NCBI RefSeq assembly: GCF_003044565.1
Contig: NZ_POXG01000001.1
Coordinates: 310,001-374,000 of the forward strand
Direction: 5' to 3'
Source of the DNA: Neisseria sicca
GTDB lineage: Bacteria; Pseudomonadota; Gammaproteobacteria; Burkholderiales; Neisseriaceae
DNA length: 64,000 nt
The position numbers and the translations under genes were made by a program. This document shows, piece by piece, positions 50,330 to 61,138 of the stretch (its first letter is position 1; each line of letters begins with the position of its first letter). The notes under the pieces were generated by a model, which ran no database searches, had not been told where the DNA came from, and saw only the letters and a program-made list of their open reading frames with translations.

Positions 50330-51145
50330 ATGACTTCAGCCAAGCCCGAATTGCCCGACTATCTCGGCAACATCCGCATCATCCTCACCCGCACCAGCCA
50401 TCCCGCCAATATCGGCTCTGCCGCCCGCGCCATGAAGACCATGGGGCTGCACAATCTCACCATCGTCGCCCCGAATTTGATGTCCACGCCGATGACCGGG
50501 CAGCCGCCCGTTTTCAACCCCGAAAACCCGCAAGATTTCCAACTGCCGGAGGAAAGTTTCATCCTCGCTTCCGGCGCGGCAGACGTATTGCACAACGCCG
50601 TGATTGCCGCCACGCTTGACGAAGCCCTCGCCGACACCACGCTTGCCTGCGCCCTTACCAGCCGCCGCCGCGAAATCACTGCCCCGCTGCAAACCCCGCG
50701 CGAACTGGTTCCCGAATTATTGCAGGCGGCACAACGCGGAGAACAAGTTGCCCTCGTCTTCGGCAACGAAACCTTCGGCTTGAGCATCGAAGAAGTACAG
50801 GCATGCAACCGCCTAATGACCATCAACGGCAATCCCGACTATTTCTCGCTCAACCTCGCCCAGGCGGTGCAGGTTGTGTGTTACGAAATCTTCAGTCAGA
50901 CCGATATGCCCATGACCCACCTGCAACAAGAAGACCACGCCGCTACACACGAGCAAATCAAAGGCATGGTCGCCCACATGGAAAGCGTCATGGACGACAT
51001 CGGCTTCTTCAACCGCCGCAACAGCGAACGCTTGATGCGCCGTATGCAAAGCCTGTTCGGCCGCGCCAACACACAAACCGAAGACATCGATATCCTGCGC
51101 GGCTTTTTCAATACCGTCAGCCATCGTTTGAAGAAGAAAGACTAA
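50330..51145 (+). CDS. trmJ: tRNA (cytidine/uridine-2'-O-)-methyltransferase TrmJ
   Basis: A 271-residue SPOUT-class methyltransferase that modifies the ribose at tRNA position 32. It shows IRIILTRTSHPANIGSAARAMKTMGL (the conserved Arg and Asn region), VALVFGNETFGLS, and the knotted SAM site YFSLNLAQAVQVVCYEIF. The C-terminal helical extension (FFNRRNSERLMRRMQSLFGR) fits TrmJ. The frame is open from 50222, but ATG 50330 fits the family. The ribosome site is weak. Confidence 0.92.
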   Translation: MTSAKPELPDYLGNIRIILTRTSHPANIGSAARAMKTMGLHNLTIVAPNLMSTPMTGQPPVFNPENPQDFQLPEESFILASGAADVLHNAVIAATLDEALADTTLACALTSRRREITAPLQTPRELVPELLQAAQRGEQVALVFGNETFGLSIEEVQACNRLMTINGNPDYFSLNLAQAVQVVCYEIFSQTDMPMTHLQQEDHAATHEQIKGMVAHMESVMDDIGFFNRRNSERLMRRMQSLFGRANTQTEDIDILRGFFNTVSHRLKKKD

Positions 51146-51252
51146 AAAAGGTCATCTGAAAATTCTCTATGGCGGATATAGTGTTACGATGAGTAGATGC
51201 AAGTTGACCCTTGACCATTACCGCTGATTCTGCTTGTTGATGGCTGGGATAA

Positions 51253-51287
51253 GAAAAAAGCTGCTATTTTCATAGCAGCTTTTTTTG
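51253..51287. terminator. Hairpin terminator after tRNA-Ser
   Basis: AAAAAAGCTGCTAT pairs with ATAGCAGCTTTTTTT around TTTC. T runs exist in both directions, so it ends the leftward tRNA transcript and possibly trmJ. Confidence 0.88.
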
Positions 51288-51290
51288 GTT

Positions 51291-51381
<91 letters not shown>

Positions 51382-51573
51382 TGTTTGATTGTTTGATTTG
51401 TCTTGGTCGAAATGGTGGATTAACCAAACAAAGGATTTTTGTCCTTAGTAGTTTTCAGGCTGCTGTATTCAGCTTTGTCTACCACTTTTCTTCAAGATAA
51501 AGTAAAACCAAATAAAAATGCTGTTGCACAAGGCTTCAATTCATCTTTATTTGGTTTTGCTGTTTTCAAGAAA

Positions 51574-51664
<91 letters not shown>

Positions 51665-51744
51665 GTCTCTTGAAGCGGGAATAATAATGAAATTCGTCCG
51701 GTTTGCCAAGCGAAATTTTAGGCTGAATATTTAGTTTTTTGTTT

Positions 51745-52524
51745 TTACTTGGTTTGTTCTTTGCGCATAAACACCCATTCAGACTCATTGGACGCTGCTT
51801 CGTTAAATGCGTAACCTTCGTAATCGAAGTTTTTCAGCATTTCCGGGTCAGCGATATTGTGTTCTGCCGCATAGCGTACCATAAGTCCGCGCGCGCGTTT
51901 GGCGTAGAAGCTGATGATTTTGTATTTACCGTTTTTTTCGTCCTTGAAAACGGGGGTAATCAGGCGGGCTTTGAGTTTTTGGATGTTGACGGATTTGAAA
52001 TATTCTTGCGAGGCGAGGTTAACCAGTATGTCGCTGTCGGCTTGGGCAAGGGTGTCGTTCAACAAATCGGTAATGATGTCGCCCCAAAATTCGTACAGAT
52101 TCTTGCCGCGCGTATTCGCAAATGCGGTTCCCATTTCCAGACGGTAGGGCTGCATCAAATCCAGCGGGCGTAAGACGCCGTATAGACCGGAAAGCAGGCG
52201 GACGTATTGTTGCAGATATTGGATTTCTTCGGGTTTGAGGGTGTCTGCGGCGATGCCTTCGTAAACGTCGCCGTTGAACATAAAGACTGCCTGTTTGGCG
52301 TTGTCGGGGGTAAACGGCGTATGCCATTCGGCGTTGCGCTCGGCGTTTAAGAGGGCGATTTTGTCGGAAACGTACATCAGCTCGGCGATTTGCTGCGGGG
52401 CAAGTTCACGCAATTGGCGCATCAGGATTTCGGCTTCCGCCAAGAGGTCGGGTTGGGTAAATTCTTTGACGGGCGCGGGGTCTTTTTCATTGAGGTTTTT
52501 GGCGGGAGAGAGAACGAAAAACAT
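51745..52524 (-). CDS. yaaA: Peroxide stress protein YaaA
   Basis: A 259-residue DUF328 / UPF0246 protein. Family marks are [10 protein letters not shown] at the start, [69 protein letters not shown] and [15 protein letters not shown]. In E. coli YaaA lowers free iron and protects DNA during peroxide stress, and a helix-hairpin-helix-like DNA-binding fold is reported. It is a lone gene next to the tRNA pair. Confidence 0.93.
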   Translation of the reverse strand: MFFVLSPAKNLNEKDPAPVKEFTQPDLLAEAEILMRQLRELAPQQIAELMYVSDKIALLNAERNAEWHTPFTPDNAKQAVFMFNGDVYEGIAADTLKPEEIQYLQQYVRLLSGLYGVLRPLDLMQPYRLEMGTAFANTRGKNLYEFWGDIITDLLNDTLAQADSDILVNLASQEYFKSVNIQKLKARLITPVFKDEKNGKYKIISFYAKRARGLMVRYAAEHNIADPEMLKNFDYEGYAFNEAASNESEWVFMRKEQTK

Positions 52525-52635
52525 GATTGGCTCGGAGATGTGATAAACAGCAGCATTGTAGGTTTAAAATGTTTTATGGGCAAGTTTATAAAGTGAAGCA
52601 AATACCGTTATAGCAAAGACTGTTTGAATGGAATT

Positions 52636-52684
52636 AAAAAGGTCGTCTGAAAGCTTGGATTTGAGGTTTTCAGACGACCTTTTA
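52636..52684. terminator. DUS hairpin terminator after dapC
   Basis: Facing uptake sequences with A5 and T4 runs outside and a 17-base loop, 18 bases past the dapC stop. Confidence 0.8.
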
Positions 52685-52701
52685 TTGAACCGCTACTTTA
52701 T

Positions 52702-53889
52702 TCAGCGATACAGGGAAACGATGGTTTCGGCGGCTTTGACGCAACTGTCGACATCAGCAACCAAGGCGATGCGGACGTAGCCTTCGCCGGGATTGCCCCA
52801 TTCGGTATCGCGGGCGAGGAAGCGACCGGGGAGGACTTGGATGGCGGCTTTTTGCCAGAGGTTTTTGGCAAATGCCAAATCGTCGCCATCGGGGACTTTC
52901 AGCCAGATGTAGAACGATGCGTCGGGCAGTTTGACATCGAACGCCTGCTGCAAAATGGGGATGACGCGGTCGAATTTTTCCTGATACAGGCGGCGGTTGG
53001 CGATGACGTGTTCTTCGTCGTTCCATGCGGCGATGCTGGCGCGTTGGACGGGGATGCTCATTGCGCTGCCGTGATAGGTGCGGTAGAGCAGGAAGTTTTT
53101 AAGCAATTCGGCATCACCTGCGACAAAACCGGAGCGCAGTCCGGGAACGTTGGAGCGTTTGGAGAGGCTGGTGAACATGACGATATTGCGATTGCTGCGA
53201 CCTAATTGCGCTGCTGCCTGTAAGCCGCCTATGGGTTTGTTGCCGTCGAAATAAATTTCGGAATAACATTCGTCGGAAGCGATGATGAAACCATATTTGT
53301 CTTGCAGATCAAAGATTTCTTGCCAGTCTTCCAGTTGCAGGACGCTGCCGCTGGGGTTGTTGGGCGAGCAGACGAACATGACTTTGGTGCGTTGCCATAC
53401 GCCTTCGGCAATGCTTTTCCAATCGGGCTTGAAGGACGGGGCGGGACAGTTGGCAAAACGGATTTCGCCACCACCGAGAATGGCTGCGCCTTCGTAGATT
53501 TGATAGAACGGATTGGGGCTGAGGACGACGGGTTTGAGGTCGTCTGAAACGGGATTTAAGACAGCTTGAACGAAGGAAAACAAGGCTTCGCGGCTGCCGA
53601 GTACGGGCAGGACTTCGGTGTCGGGATTGACGGTCAACCCGTCGTAACGGCGTTGCAGCCAGTCGGCACAGGCTTGGCGCAGTTCGGGCAAGCCTGCGGT
53701 CAGAGGGTATTTTTCCAGTTCGTGCAGCGAGGAGGTTAGTGCATTGGTGATGACTTCGGGCGTAGGGTGTTTCGGCTCGCCGATGTGCAGGTGGACGGGG
53801 GCGACGCCTTCGGGAGGGTTAACGCCCTGCATGGCTTCGCGCAGGCGGGCAAACGGATAGGGTTGGAGCTGGTTGAGTAGTGGGTTCAT
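52702..53889 (-). CDS. dapC: Succinyldiaminopimelate transaminase DapC
   Basis: A 395-residue fold-type I PLP aminotransferase acting in the succinylase route to meso-diaminopimelate and lysine. It shows HLHIGEPKHPTP, PLTAGLPELRQACADWL, CSPNNPSGSVL, IASDECYSEIYF and the PLP lysine in SLSKRSNVPGLRSGFVAGD. It matches the proteobacterial DapC group rather than general AspC. An uptake sequence inside the gene (53537-53548) encodes PVSDDLKP. It is monocistronic. Confidence 0.92.
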   Translation of the reverse strand: MNPLLNQLQPYPFARLREAMQGVNPPEGVAPVHLHIGEPKHPTPEVITNALTSSLHELEKYPLTAGLPELRQACADWLQRRYDGLTVNPDTEVLPVLGSREALFSFVQAVLNPVSDDLKPVVLSPNPFYQIYEGAAILGGGEIRFANCPAPSFKPDWKSIAEGVWQRTKVMFVCSPNNPSGSVLQLEDWQEIFDLQDKYGFIIASDECYSEIYFDGNKPIGGLQAAAQLGRSNRNIVMFTSLSKRSNVPGLRSGFVAGDAELLKNFLLYRTYHGSAMSIPVQRASIAAWNDEEHVIANRRLYQEKFDRVIPILQQAFDVKLPDASFYIWLKVPDGDDLAFAKNLWQKAAIQVLPGRFLARDTEWGNPGEGYVRIALVADVDSCVKAAETIVSLYR

Positions 53890-53979
53890 GGGTGTTCCAA
53901 ATGTCTATCGAGACGGTCATCTTAGCATTTTTTATGCGGATTTTGTTGACAATGTATCCATAGAAAGGGAGGCAGGATG

Positions 53980-54012
53980 AAGGTCGTCTGAAAACTGTTT
54001 TCAGACGACCTT
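53980..54012. terminator. DUS hairpin between yrpB-like gene and dapC
   Basis: Compact facing uptake sequences extended by AAAAC / GTTTT. It lies just beyond the next hairpin on the same strand. Confidence 0.75.
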
Positions 54013-54039
54013 TGGAGAAGAACATGATTTGCCAGCGAT

Positions 54040-54071
54040 AAAAAAGAGCATATTAAATATGCCCTTTTTTG
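54040..54071. terminator. Intrinsic terminator of the NMO-family gene
   Basis: On the minus strand GGGCATA pairs with TATGCTC, preceded by A and followed by a T6 run, 24 bases past the stop. Together with the DUS hairpin it makes a double terminator. Confidence 0.8.
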
Positions 54072-54094
54072 TTTTGCAAATCTGCGGATATGAT

Positions 54095-55264
54095 TTATTT
54101 CGCTGCTGCGGGGAGAGCGCCGTTGAGCAGGTATTGAATGGTTTCTTGAACTGTGCGGATAGCATTGCCAAAAGGCAGCGGATCTTTACCGCGGAAAAAC
54201 AATCCCTTATCGACTTCGCCACGGAAAGCGGCAGAGAGTTGGATGTCGATGCAGAATTGTCCTGCTTTTGCCAAACCGTCACGCAAGCCGCAGCTGGTCA
54301 GACAGTTCAAGCCTTGCGTACAGCGGCGCGGGTCGGCTTTGGCGTTGGCTTGCAGCTTGGATTCGCGCTTGATGTAGCTGTCTAGGAATTTGGTACGCAC
54401 ACCGCGTGCGGGCAGTCCGGCAACAGACATAAATTCGACAACATGCTCGGTTTCCGCGCCTGCCAGCGTTTTTTTGAAGTTGATGTGGGCATCGCCTTCT
54501 TCAGTAACGGCAAACGCCGTGCCGATTTGGACGGCGGACGCACCCCAGTTTTTCAGGGCAGTTTTGACTTTTTCAAAGTTCGCCATGCCGCCGGCGAGGA
54601 TGAGCGGGATTTTTTCACTTTCAAGACCTAAGTTCTTGAATACTTCAAAAGTTTCTTCGATGACGCGTTTGAATTCAAACTTGGCATCGTTCACACCTGC
54701 CACGCTTGCCGCGCCTAAGTGTCCGGCAGCGTGCGCGGGATGTTCGATAACGATAGCGTCGGGCAAAACACCTTTTTTCATCCAGCGTTTCAATACGATA
54801 CCGATACCGCGCGATTCGGACAAAATCGGGAACAGGGCGACATCTTTGTGATAACCCTCAGTCATTTCAGGCAAATCCAGCGGTAATCCCGCACCCATCA
54901 CAATCGCGTCCGCACCCGATTCGCAGGCTTGGCGGACGTAGGCGGCGTGGTCTTTGACGGCTTTCATGACGTTAACGGCAATCATACCTTTGCCGTTTGC
55001 GTCGGCTTTGGCTTTTTGGATTTCGCGGTCAAGCGCGGTACAGTTGAGTCGGGTGTATTTTTCTTCGCTCGGGTTGATTTTGGATTCGGCGAGCAGGTCG
55101 TCATGCAAGTGGCGCAAATCAACGCTGGCAATCGTGCCGACACCGTTTTCGCGGGCGACCGCGCTGGAGAGTTTCGATGCGGAAACGCCCACGCCCATTC
55201 CGCCTTGGACGACGGGAATCAATGATTTGCCTCGGATGAGCAATGGGTCGAAGTTGTTTTGCAT
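54095..55264 (-). CDS. NMO-family flavin oxidoreductase (nitronate monooxygenase-like)
   Basis: A 389-residue FMN TIM-barrel protein. Marks: LIPVVQGGMGVGVSASKLSSAVARENGVGTIAS at the N-terminus, VNVMKAVKDHAAYVRQACESGADAIVMGAGLPLDLPE, IVIEHPAHAAGHLGAA with the family His, IPLILAGGMANFEKV and GASAVQIGTAFAVTEE. A C-terminal extension with CTQGLNCLTSCGLRDGLAKAGQFCIDIQ carries five cysteines. Enzymes of this family include nitronate monooxygenase and NADH:quinone reductases; the reaction here is not determined. ATG 55264 follows AAGGAACC; a 28-codon upstream extension is rejected. Confidence 0.85.
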   Translation of the reverse strand: MQNNFDPLLIRGKSLIPVVQGGMGVGVSASKLSSAVARENGVGTIASVDLRHLHDDLLAESKINPSEEKYTRLNCTALDREIQKAKADANGKGMIAVNVMKAVKDHAAYVRQACESGADAIVMGAGLPLDLPEMTEGYHKDVALFPILSESRGIGIVLKRWMKKGVLPDAIVIEHPAHAAGHLGAASVAGVNDAKFEFKRVIEETFEVFKNLGLESEKIPLILAGGMANFEKVKTALKNWGASAVQIGTAFAVTEEGDAHINFKKTLAGAETEHVVEFMSVAGLPARGVRTKFLDSYIKRESKLQANAKADPRRCTQGLNCLTSCGLRDGLAKAGQFCIDIQLSAAFRGEVDKGLFFRGKDPLPFGNAIRTVQETIQYLLNGALPAAAK

Positions 55265-55616
55265 GTATGGGTTCCTTGATGGTTGCAGGGGCGGACTGAT
55301 ATTTTCAGGCCGGCTTTGCTGAATTTTTGAAAATTGCTTTTTAATCAATTAGTAAGGTTTGTTTTTTTACTCAGCCTGATGATATTAAGCTGCTTGCATT
55401 TTAGATTTTAGTAATTATACTCTAAATGTGGACAAAAATTAGAGTATCAATACAGTTTTTGCAAATTAAATTTGAAAAGTATTGTTAACTAAGAAATATT
55501 TTTTAGGGTTAGGTCGTCTGAAAGATAGAGTTATCGGAGGTTGGTTTGGATGAAGGCTGTCCGTTTTGCCTACTTTCATTCCATTTGATTAGGTTAGGCA
55601 AAGAATTACGCATAAG

Positions 55617-55652
55617 AAAAGGTCGTCTGAAAATTGATTTCAGACGACCTTC
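55617..55652. terminator. DUS hairpin terminator after malic enzyme
   Basis: Facing uptake sequences (GAAAATTGATTTC centre) with AAAA outside, 27 bases past the maeB stop. A further single uptake sequence is at 55512-55523. The 340-base gap from 55340 holds nothing else recognisable. Confidence 0.8.
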
Positions 55653-55678
55653 CCTACATCACTTCAAATCAAATCGGA

Positions 55679-56959
55679 TTACAATTTCCACTCGCTCAGT
55701 TTGGCAGCATAGGCTTCCAAGTCTGCAATCGGACGGGTTGCCACGCCGCTTTCCATCGCAGCTTTGGCGGCAGCCGAAGCAACGCGCGGCAGCAGGCGGG
55801 AATCGAACGGGGTCGGAATCAGGTATTCCGCGCCGAATTCGAATTTTTTACCGTAAGCGGCAACCACTTCTTCGGTTACCTCTTCCATTGCCAAATCTGC
55901 CAAGGCGTATACGCAGGCGCGTTTCATTTCTTCGTTGATGGTCGTCGCGCCGACATCCAACGCGCCGCGGAAGATGAACGGGAAGCACAATAAATTGTTC
56001 ACTTGATTCGGGAAGTCGGAACGGCCGGTACCGATGACCACGTCAGGACGGGTTTCTTTTGCCAGTGGCGGCAGGATTTCCGGATTCGGGTTTGCCATGG
56101 CGAACACGATAGGCTTGGCGTTCATGGTGTTCAGCATTTCAGGCGTCAACAGGTTCGCGCCGGAGAGGCCCAAGAATATGTCTTTGCCTTTGACGGCATC
56201 GGCAAGCACGCGTTGACCGTTGTCTTCAATGGCGTAGAACTGTTTGGACTCGTCCATGCGGTCTTTGTCTTCGCGGGTTTTGTAAATTACGCCTTTGGAG
56301 TCGCAAACGGTAACGTTTTCGCGTTTCAGACCCAAATCGAGCAGTTGGTTTAAGCAGGCAATCGCAGCCGCACCCGCACCGGAGCAAACCAAGGTCGCTT
56401 CTTCGATTTTACGGCCGGTATAGCGCAGGGCATTCAATACGGCGGCGGCGGTAATGATGGCGGTACCGTGTTGGTCGTCGTGGAATACGGGGATTTTGCA
56501 GCGTTTGCGCAATTCGCGTTCGACGTAGAAGCACTCAGGCGCTTTGATGTCTTCGAGGTTGATACCGCCGAAAGTCGGCTCCAACGCAGCGATGATGTCT
56601 ACCAGTTTTTGCGGGTCTTTTTCATCAATTTCGATGTCGAATACGTCCACGCCAGCGAATTTTTTGAACAATACGCCTTTGCCTTCCATCACAGGTTTGC
56701 CCGCCAACGCGCCGATGTTGCCCAAGCCCAAAACGGCGGTACCGTTGGAAATCACAGCAACCAAGTTGCCTTTGGCGGTGTATTTGTACGCATTTTGCGG
56801 ATCGGCATGGATTTCCATACAAGGAGCCGCTACGCCCGGCGAGTACGCCAAAGCCAAGTCTTTGGAAGTGGCCAGCGATTTAGTGGGGGTAACGGAGACT
56901 TTACCCGGCACGGGGAATTCGTGAAATTTCAGTGCGGCTTCTTTCAATGAGTTTTCCAT
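55679..56959 (-). CDS. maeB: Malic enzyme (NADP-type, without PTA domain)
   Basis: A 426-residue oxidative decarboxylase making pyruvate and CO2 from malate. Motifs: [12 protein letters not shown] with the catalytic Tyr, [46 protein letters not shown] with metal ligands, [21 protein letters not shown] for the dinucleotide, and [10 protein letters not shown]. The C-terminal phosphotransacetylase-like domain of long MaeB proteins is missing, giving the short form. AGGATCG precedes the ATG. NADP rather than NAD is inferred from the family. Confidence 0.93.
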   Translation of the reverse strand: MENSLKEAALKFHEFPVPGKVSVTPTKSLATSKDLALAYSPGVAAPCMEIHADPQNAYKYTAKGNLVAVISNGTAVLGLGNIGALAGKPVMEGKGVLFKKFAGVDVFDIEIDEKDPQKLVDIIAALEPTFGGINLEDIKAPECFYVERELRKRCKIPVFHDDQHGTAIITAAAVLNALRYTGRKIEEATLVCSGAGAAAIACLNQLLDLGLKRENVTVCDSKGVIYKTREDKDRMDESKQFYAIEDNGQRVLADAVKGKDIFLGLSGANLLTPEMLNTMNAKPIVFAMANPNPEILPPLAKETRPDVVIGTGRSDFPNQVNNLLCFPFIFRGALDVGATTINEEMKRACVYALADLAMEEVTEEVVAAYGKKFEFGAEYLIPTPFDSRLLPRVASAAAKAAMESGVATRPIADLEAYAAKLSEWKL

Positions 56960-57178
56960 TTTTCGATCCTGTTGCGAGAGAGAGATTTTGAGTTGAGGTC
57001 GTCTGAAACATTGGTTTCGGGACGATTGGCGTTACAAAACCATTTATTCATAAATAAACCTATTTTGTAACGGGCTGTAATTCTATCATATTCCCAATAC
57101 GGCGCATACCGCTATTTTCTATCTGAAACAGCTAATTTTGAGGCAAAACATATACTTTCAGACGACCTTCATTCGGTT

Positions 57179-57805
57179 TTAAACATCCATACCGAAACTA
57201 CGCGCCAGCGCATATTCGATATCCGCCCTTACCTCTTCCAAACTCCGGTTGCTATCGATAATCGCATAGCGTTCGGGATGCGCGGCGGCGCGTTCGAGAT
57301 AAACAGCACGCACGCGGGTGAAAAAATCCGCCTGCTCCTGCTCGAAACGATCTTTCTCGCGCGTCTGCCCGATACGCGCCATCGACACTTCCAGCGGCAC
57401 GTCCAGCAGCAAAGTCAAATCAGGACCAAACCCGCCCTGCACCCAATTTTCCAGCATTCCAATATCTTGCAGAGGAACGCCGCGCCCGCCGCCCTGATAC
57501 GCAAAAGTCGCATCGGTAAAACGGTCGGAAACGACATGAACGCCGTCCGCCAGCGCAGGCAGGATGACGTCTTCAAGATGCTGCTGCCGCGCGGCAAACA
57601 TCATTAAAGTCTCCGCGCGCAATCCCGCCTTGGTTTCAGGATTCAGCAAAATTTCGCGCAAAGCTTCGCCGACAGGCGTACCGCCCGGCTCGCGGGTGAA
57701 CAATACGGGAAGATGATGGGATTCGAACCATTGGCGGATAACTGCAAGATTGGTCGATTTGCCCGCACCGTCTATGCCGTCCAGAGTGATGAATTTGGGT
57801 TTCAT
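57179..57805 (-). CDS. tmk: Thymidylate kinase
   Basis: A 208-residue P-loop kinase turning dTMP into dTDP. It shows FITLDGIDGAGKST (P-loop), FTREPGGTPVGEALREILL, SDRFTDATFAYQGGGRG and the LID region RIGQTREKDRFEQEQADFF. The frame is open to 57874, but ATG 57805 gives the family start MKPKFITLDG. Its product feeds the same dNTP pool as the reductase at the left end of the window, though the genes are not linked. Confidence 0.95.
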   Translation of the reverse strand: MKPKFITLDGIDGAGKSTNLAVIRQWFESHHLPVLFTREPGGTPVGEALREILLNPETKAGLRAETLMMFAARQQHLEDVILPALADGVHVVSDRFTDATFAYQGGGRGVPLQDIGMLENWVQGGFGPDLTLLLDVPLEVSMARIGQTREKDRFEQEQADFFTRVRAVYLERAAAHPERYAIIDSNRSLEEVRADIEYALARSFGMDV

Positions 57806-58033
57806 AAGGTCAATTTTATTGAGAGAACGGATGTTCAAAAGGTCGTCTGAAAGCGGGATTATAAATGCTTTCAACGCTCTTGATACAGTTCGGGACTGAT
57901 TTTCAGACGACCTCTTAGAGCGCCTTCAGTTTAAATTAACCGCCTTGATGCAAAGAAAGCGATGTTCTAAAAGTACGGTACAAGCAAATTGGCTCTGTGT
58001 TATCGCCCGCATCCTCTTAGCCTTGTCGGAAGT

Positions 58034-58140
58034 TATAGTGGATTAACTTCAAATCAGGACAAGGCGACAAAACCGCAGACAGTACAGATAGTACGGCAAG
58101 GCGAGGCAACGCCGTACTGGTTTAAAGTTAATCCACTATA
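58034..58140. repeat. Short Correia element (CREE), 107 bp
   Basis: TATAGTGGATTAACTTCAAATC to its inverse ending AATCCACTATA, same internal make-up as the 107-bp copy near the RHS fragment and lacking the 50-bp block. It lies in the gap between clpB and tmk, downstream of clpB. Confidence 0.9.
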
Positions 58141-58174
58141 AATTGAATCCAAACTGAAGACAGCCCATTTCAAT

Positions 58175-58220
58175 AAAAAGGTCGTCTGAAAACCTACAAT
58201 CAAGTTTTCAGACGACCTTT
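58175..58220. terminator. DUS hairpin terminator of clpB
   Basis: Facing uptake sequences extended to GAAAAC / GTTTTC with A5 and T3 runs outside, 16 bases past the clpB stop. Confidence 0.82.
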
Positions 58221-58235
58221 CATCAGACCATTAAA

Positions 58236-60809
58236 TCAAGCAAACACCAGCTTGCCGCCTTCTTCTTTCACATGAATCGTGCTTTCGGGCGCATATTTGC
58301 CTTCGAGCAACGCAATGGCCAGCGGGTTTTCGATTTCCGACTGGATGGCGCGTTTGAGCGGGCGTGCGCCGTACACGGGGTCGAAACCGGCTTTGGCAAT
58401 CAAATCCAAGGCGGCATCGTCCACTTTCAGGTGCAGGTGCTGCGCTTCCAAACGTTTTTCCAAGCCTTTAAGCTGGATTTTCGCGATGTTGCGGATATTC
58501 TCCTGATTCAGTCCGTGGAACACGACCACTTCGTCGATACGGTTGATCATTTCGGGGCGGAAGTAGGCTTTCACTTCTTCCATCACCGCTTCTTTCACGG
58601 CTTCGTAGTCCTGCGTACCCATTTGTTGGATGTGCTGGCTGCCGATATTGGAAGTCATGACGATGACGGTGTTTTTAAAGTCCACGGTGCGACCTTGTCC
58701 GTCGGTCAGGCGACCGTCATCCAATACTTGCAGCAGGATGTTGAACACATCGGGATGGGCTTTTTCCACTTCGTCCAGCAGAATCACACTGTACGGTTTG
58801 CGGCGCACTTGTTCGGTCAGGTAGCCGCCCTCTTCGTAGCCGACATAGCCCGGAGGCGCGCCGATGAGGCGGGCAACGGCGTGTTTTTCCATGTATTCGG
58901 ACATGTCGATGCGGATGAGGTGGTCTTCGCTGTCAAACAAGAAGCCTGCCAAAGCTTTACACAACTCGGTTTTACCCACGCCGGTCGGGCCTAGGAACAG
59001 GAAGCTGCCGTAGGGTTTGTTCGGATCGGCAAGACCGGAGCGGCTGCGGCGGATGGCATCGGACACGGCACGCACGGCTTCGTCTTGACCGACCACTCGG
59101 CGGTGCAATACTTCTTCCATTTTCAGCAGCTTGTCGCGTTCGCCTTCCATCATTTTGGACACAGGAATGCCGGTCATGCGCGATACGATTTCGGCCACTT
59201 CGTCCGCGCCGACTTCGGTGCGGAAGAGTTTGTTTTGTTTTTTGCCGTCAGGGTTACTTTCCGCCGCCTGCAACTGCGCACCCAATTTCGGCAACTCGCC
59301 GTATTCGAGTTCGGAGGCGCGGGCGAAGTCACCTTGGCGTTTGGCCTGCTCGATTTTGACTTTGATGTCGTCCATCTGTTTCTTGATGTCGGCGGTACTG
59401 GAAGACGCGGCTTTTTCGGCTTTCCAGATTTCGTCCAAATCGGCGTATTCTTTTTGCAAGCCGTCGATTTCTTCGTCTATCAGTTCCAAACGTTTTTTGC
59501 TGGCGTCATCGCTCTCTTTGGCAACGTGCATTTTTTCCATTTTGAGCTGGATGATTCGGCGGTCGAGTTTGTCCATCTGCTCGGGTTTGCTGTCCAGCTC
59601 CATTTTGATGCGACTGGCGGCTTCGTCAATCAAATCAATCGCTTTATCGGGCAGGAAGCGGTCGGTAATGTAGCGGTCGCTCAATTCTGCGGCGGCAACG
59701 ATGGCGGGGTCAGTGATGTCGATGCCATGATGAATTTCATAGCGCTCCTGCAAACCGCGCAAGATGGCGATGGTGTCTTCCACGCTGGGTTCGCCGACCA
59801 ATACTTTTTGGAAGCGGCGTTCGAGTGCCGCGTCTTTTTCGATGTATTGGCGGTATTCGTCCAAGGTGGTCGCGCCGATGCAGTGCAGTTCGCCGCGCGC
59901 CAAAGCCGGTTTCAACATATTGCCCGCGTCCATTGCGCCGTCGGTTTTGCCTGCGCCGACCAAAGTATGGATTTCGTCGATGAAAATCAGGGTGTTGCCG
60001 TCGTCTTTCGCCAAATCGTTCAACACGCCTTTCAAGCGTTCTTCAAATTCGCCGCGGTATTTCGCACCGGCAATCAATGCCGCCAAATCCAAAACCAGCA
60101 GGCGTTTGTTGCGTAGGGATTCAGGCACTTCGCCATTGACGATGCGTTGCGCCAAGCCTTCGACGATGGCGGTTTTACCCACACCCGGCTCGCCGATCAA
60201 CACTGGGTTGTTTTTGGTTCGGCGTTGCAGCACCTGAATTGCGCGGCGGATTTCGTCGTCGCGGCCGATAACGGGGTCAAGTTTGCCGTCGCGGGCGCGC
60301 TGGGTCAGGTCGAGCGTGTATTTTTTCAGAGCATCGCGTTGATCTTCGGCATTGGCATCGTTCACGTTTTGTCCTCCTCGTACCGCGTCAATCGCGGCAT
60401 TGATGTTTTGTTCGGTCGCGCCGGCTTCTTTCAAGATTTTGCCGGTCGCATCGTTCTGCTGCACCAAGGCGAGCAGGAAAAGTTCGCTGGCGATATAGGC
60501 ATCGCCGCGTTTGGTTGCCGCTTTGTCCATCAGGTTCAACACCGCCTGCAATTCGCGACTGGGCAGAATATCGCCGCCCTGGCCGGATACTTTCGGCAGG
60601 CTGTTTAAATGCTGCTGCAAACGCTGTTTCACCTGTGGCACATTCACGCCCGCATGAGCCAAGAGCGCGGCGGCTCCGCTGTTTTGGTCGTCAAGCAGGG
60701 CTTTCAGCACAAAGCCCGCTTCCAGATAGCTGCTGTCCGCAGCCAACGCCAAACTCTGAGCTTCTGCAAGGGCTTGTTGGAATTTGGCGGTTAATTTGTC
60801 GAATCTCAT
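58236..60809 (-). CDS. clpB: Chaperone disaggregase ClpB
   Basis: An 857-residue Hsp100 protein that extracts polypeptides from aggregates together with DnaK. Order: N-terminal Clp repeats ([21 protein letters not shown]), first AAA+ domain with [18 protein letters not shown] and [13 protein letters not shown], the middle coiled-coil domain (about 405-525, [19 protein letters not shown]...), and the second AAA+ domain with [15 protein letters not shown] and [18 protein letters not shown]. Length equals E. coli ClpB. AAAGGAAACC precedes the ATG. Upstream, TTGAGT, 16 bases and TATATT form a promoter-like pair, with GGGCCTATATT only weakly like a heat-shock -10. Confidence 0.97.
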   Translation of the reverse strand: MRFDKLTAKFQQALAEAQSLALAADSSYLEAGFVLKALLDDQNSGAAALLAHAGVNVPQVKQRLQQHLNSLPKVSGQGGDILPSRELQAVLNLMDKAATKRGDAYIASELFLLALVQQNDATGKILKEAGATEQNINAAIDAVRGGQNVNDANAEDQRDALKKYTLDLTQRARDGKLDPVIGRDDEIRRAIQVLQRRTKNNPVLIGEPGVGKTAIVEGLAQRIVNGEVPESLRNKRLLVLDLAALIAGAKYRGEFEERLKGVLNDLAKDDGNTLIFIDEIHTLVGAGKTDGAMDAGNMLKPALARGELHCIGATTLDEYRQYIEKDAALERRFQKVLVGEPSVEDTIAILRGLQERYEIHHGIDITDPAIVAAAELSDRYITDRFLPDKAIDLIDEAASRIKMELDSKPEQMDKLDRRIIQLKMEKMHVAKESDDASKKRLELIDEEIDGLQKEYADLDEIWKAEKAASSSTADIKKQMDDIKVKIEQAKRQGDFARASELEYGELPKLGAQLQAAESNPDGKKQNKLFRTEVGADEVAEIVSRMTGIPVSKMMEGERDKLLKMEEVLHRRVVGQDEAVRAVSDAIRRSRSGLADPNKPYGSFLFLGPTGVGKTELCKALAGFLFDSEDHLIRIDMSEYMEKHAVARLIGAPPGYVGYEEGGYLTEQVRRKPYSVILLDEVEKAHPDVFNILLQVLDDGRLTDGQGRTVDFKNTVIVMTSNIGSQHIQQMGTQDYEAVKEAVMEEVKAYFRPEMINRIDEVVVFHGLNQENIRNIAKIQLKGLEKRLEAQHLHLKVDDAALDLIAKAGFDPVYGARPLKRAIQSEIENPLAIALLEGKYAPESTIHVKEEGGKLVFA

Positions 60810-61138
60810 CTTTTTGGTTTCCTTTGGTTAGAATTTCGTTACACCCAATATAGGCCCAAATGTGGATAACTCAACACCATAAATTTCATTAAAATAGAAA
60901 AATATAACTATATATATGTTTTATATAGATTTTATTTTCAAAATATATGTGTATAACTTTTATTGTTTGAGTTCAAAAGAGATTACCGATACAAAAATAA
61001 AGACTTCCTCAATCGTAGAAAGGTCGTCTGAAAACATTTTTCAGACGACCTTTTTGACAGTCGAATACTAATGAAATCAATTAGTTCCCACAGAATCAGA
61101 ACTAAGACAATCCGCTCAATTCCAGCAAGACACCTTCC
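60810..61138. other. Intergenic region between radC and clpB
   Basis: About 329 bases: the clpB leader and promoter region at the left, a very AT-rich stretch (60880-60965) with many TATATA steps, and a DUS hairpin at 61019-61055. No gene seen. Confidence 0.5.
61019..61055. terminator. DUS hairpin terminator after radC
   Basis: Facing uptake sequences with a near-zero loop (GAAAACATTTTTC) and a T5 run, 84 bases beyond the radC stop on the minus strand. Confidence 0.75.

Larger units (their letters stand above)
57806..58235. other. Intergenic region between clpB and tmk
   Basis: 430 bases. It holds a spaced DUS pair close to tmk (57840-57851 and 57902-57913), a 107-bp Correia element, and the clpB terminator. 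No gene was recognised. Confidence 0.6.

Noticed and set aside
59085..60116. 343-codon frame antisense to clpB
   Set aside because: Phe/Val/Gln-rich shadow of a GC-biased gene; all ClpB motifs are present in order on the minus strand.
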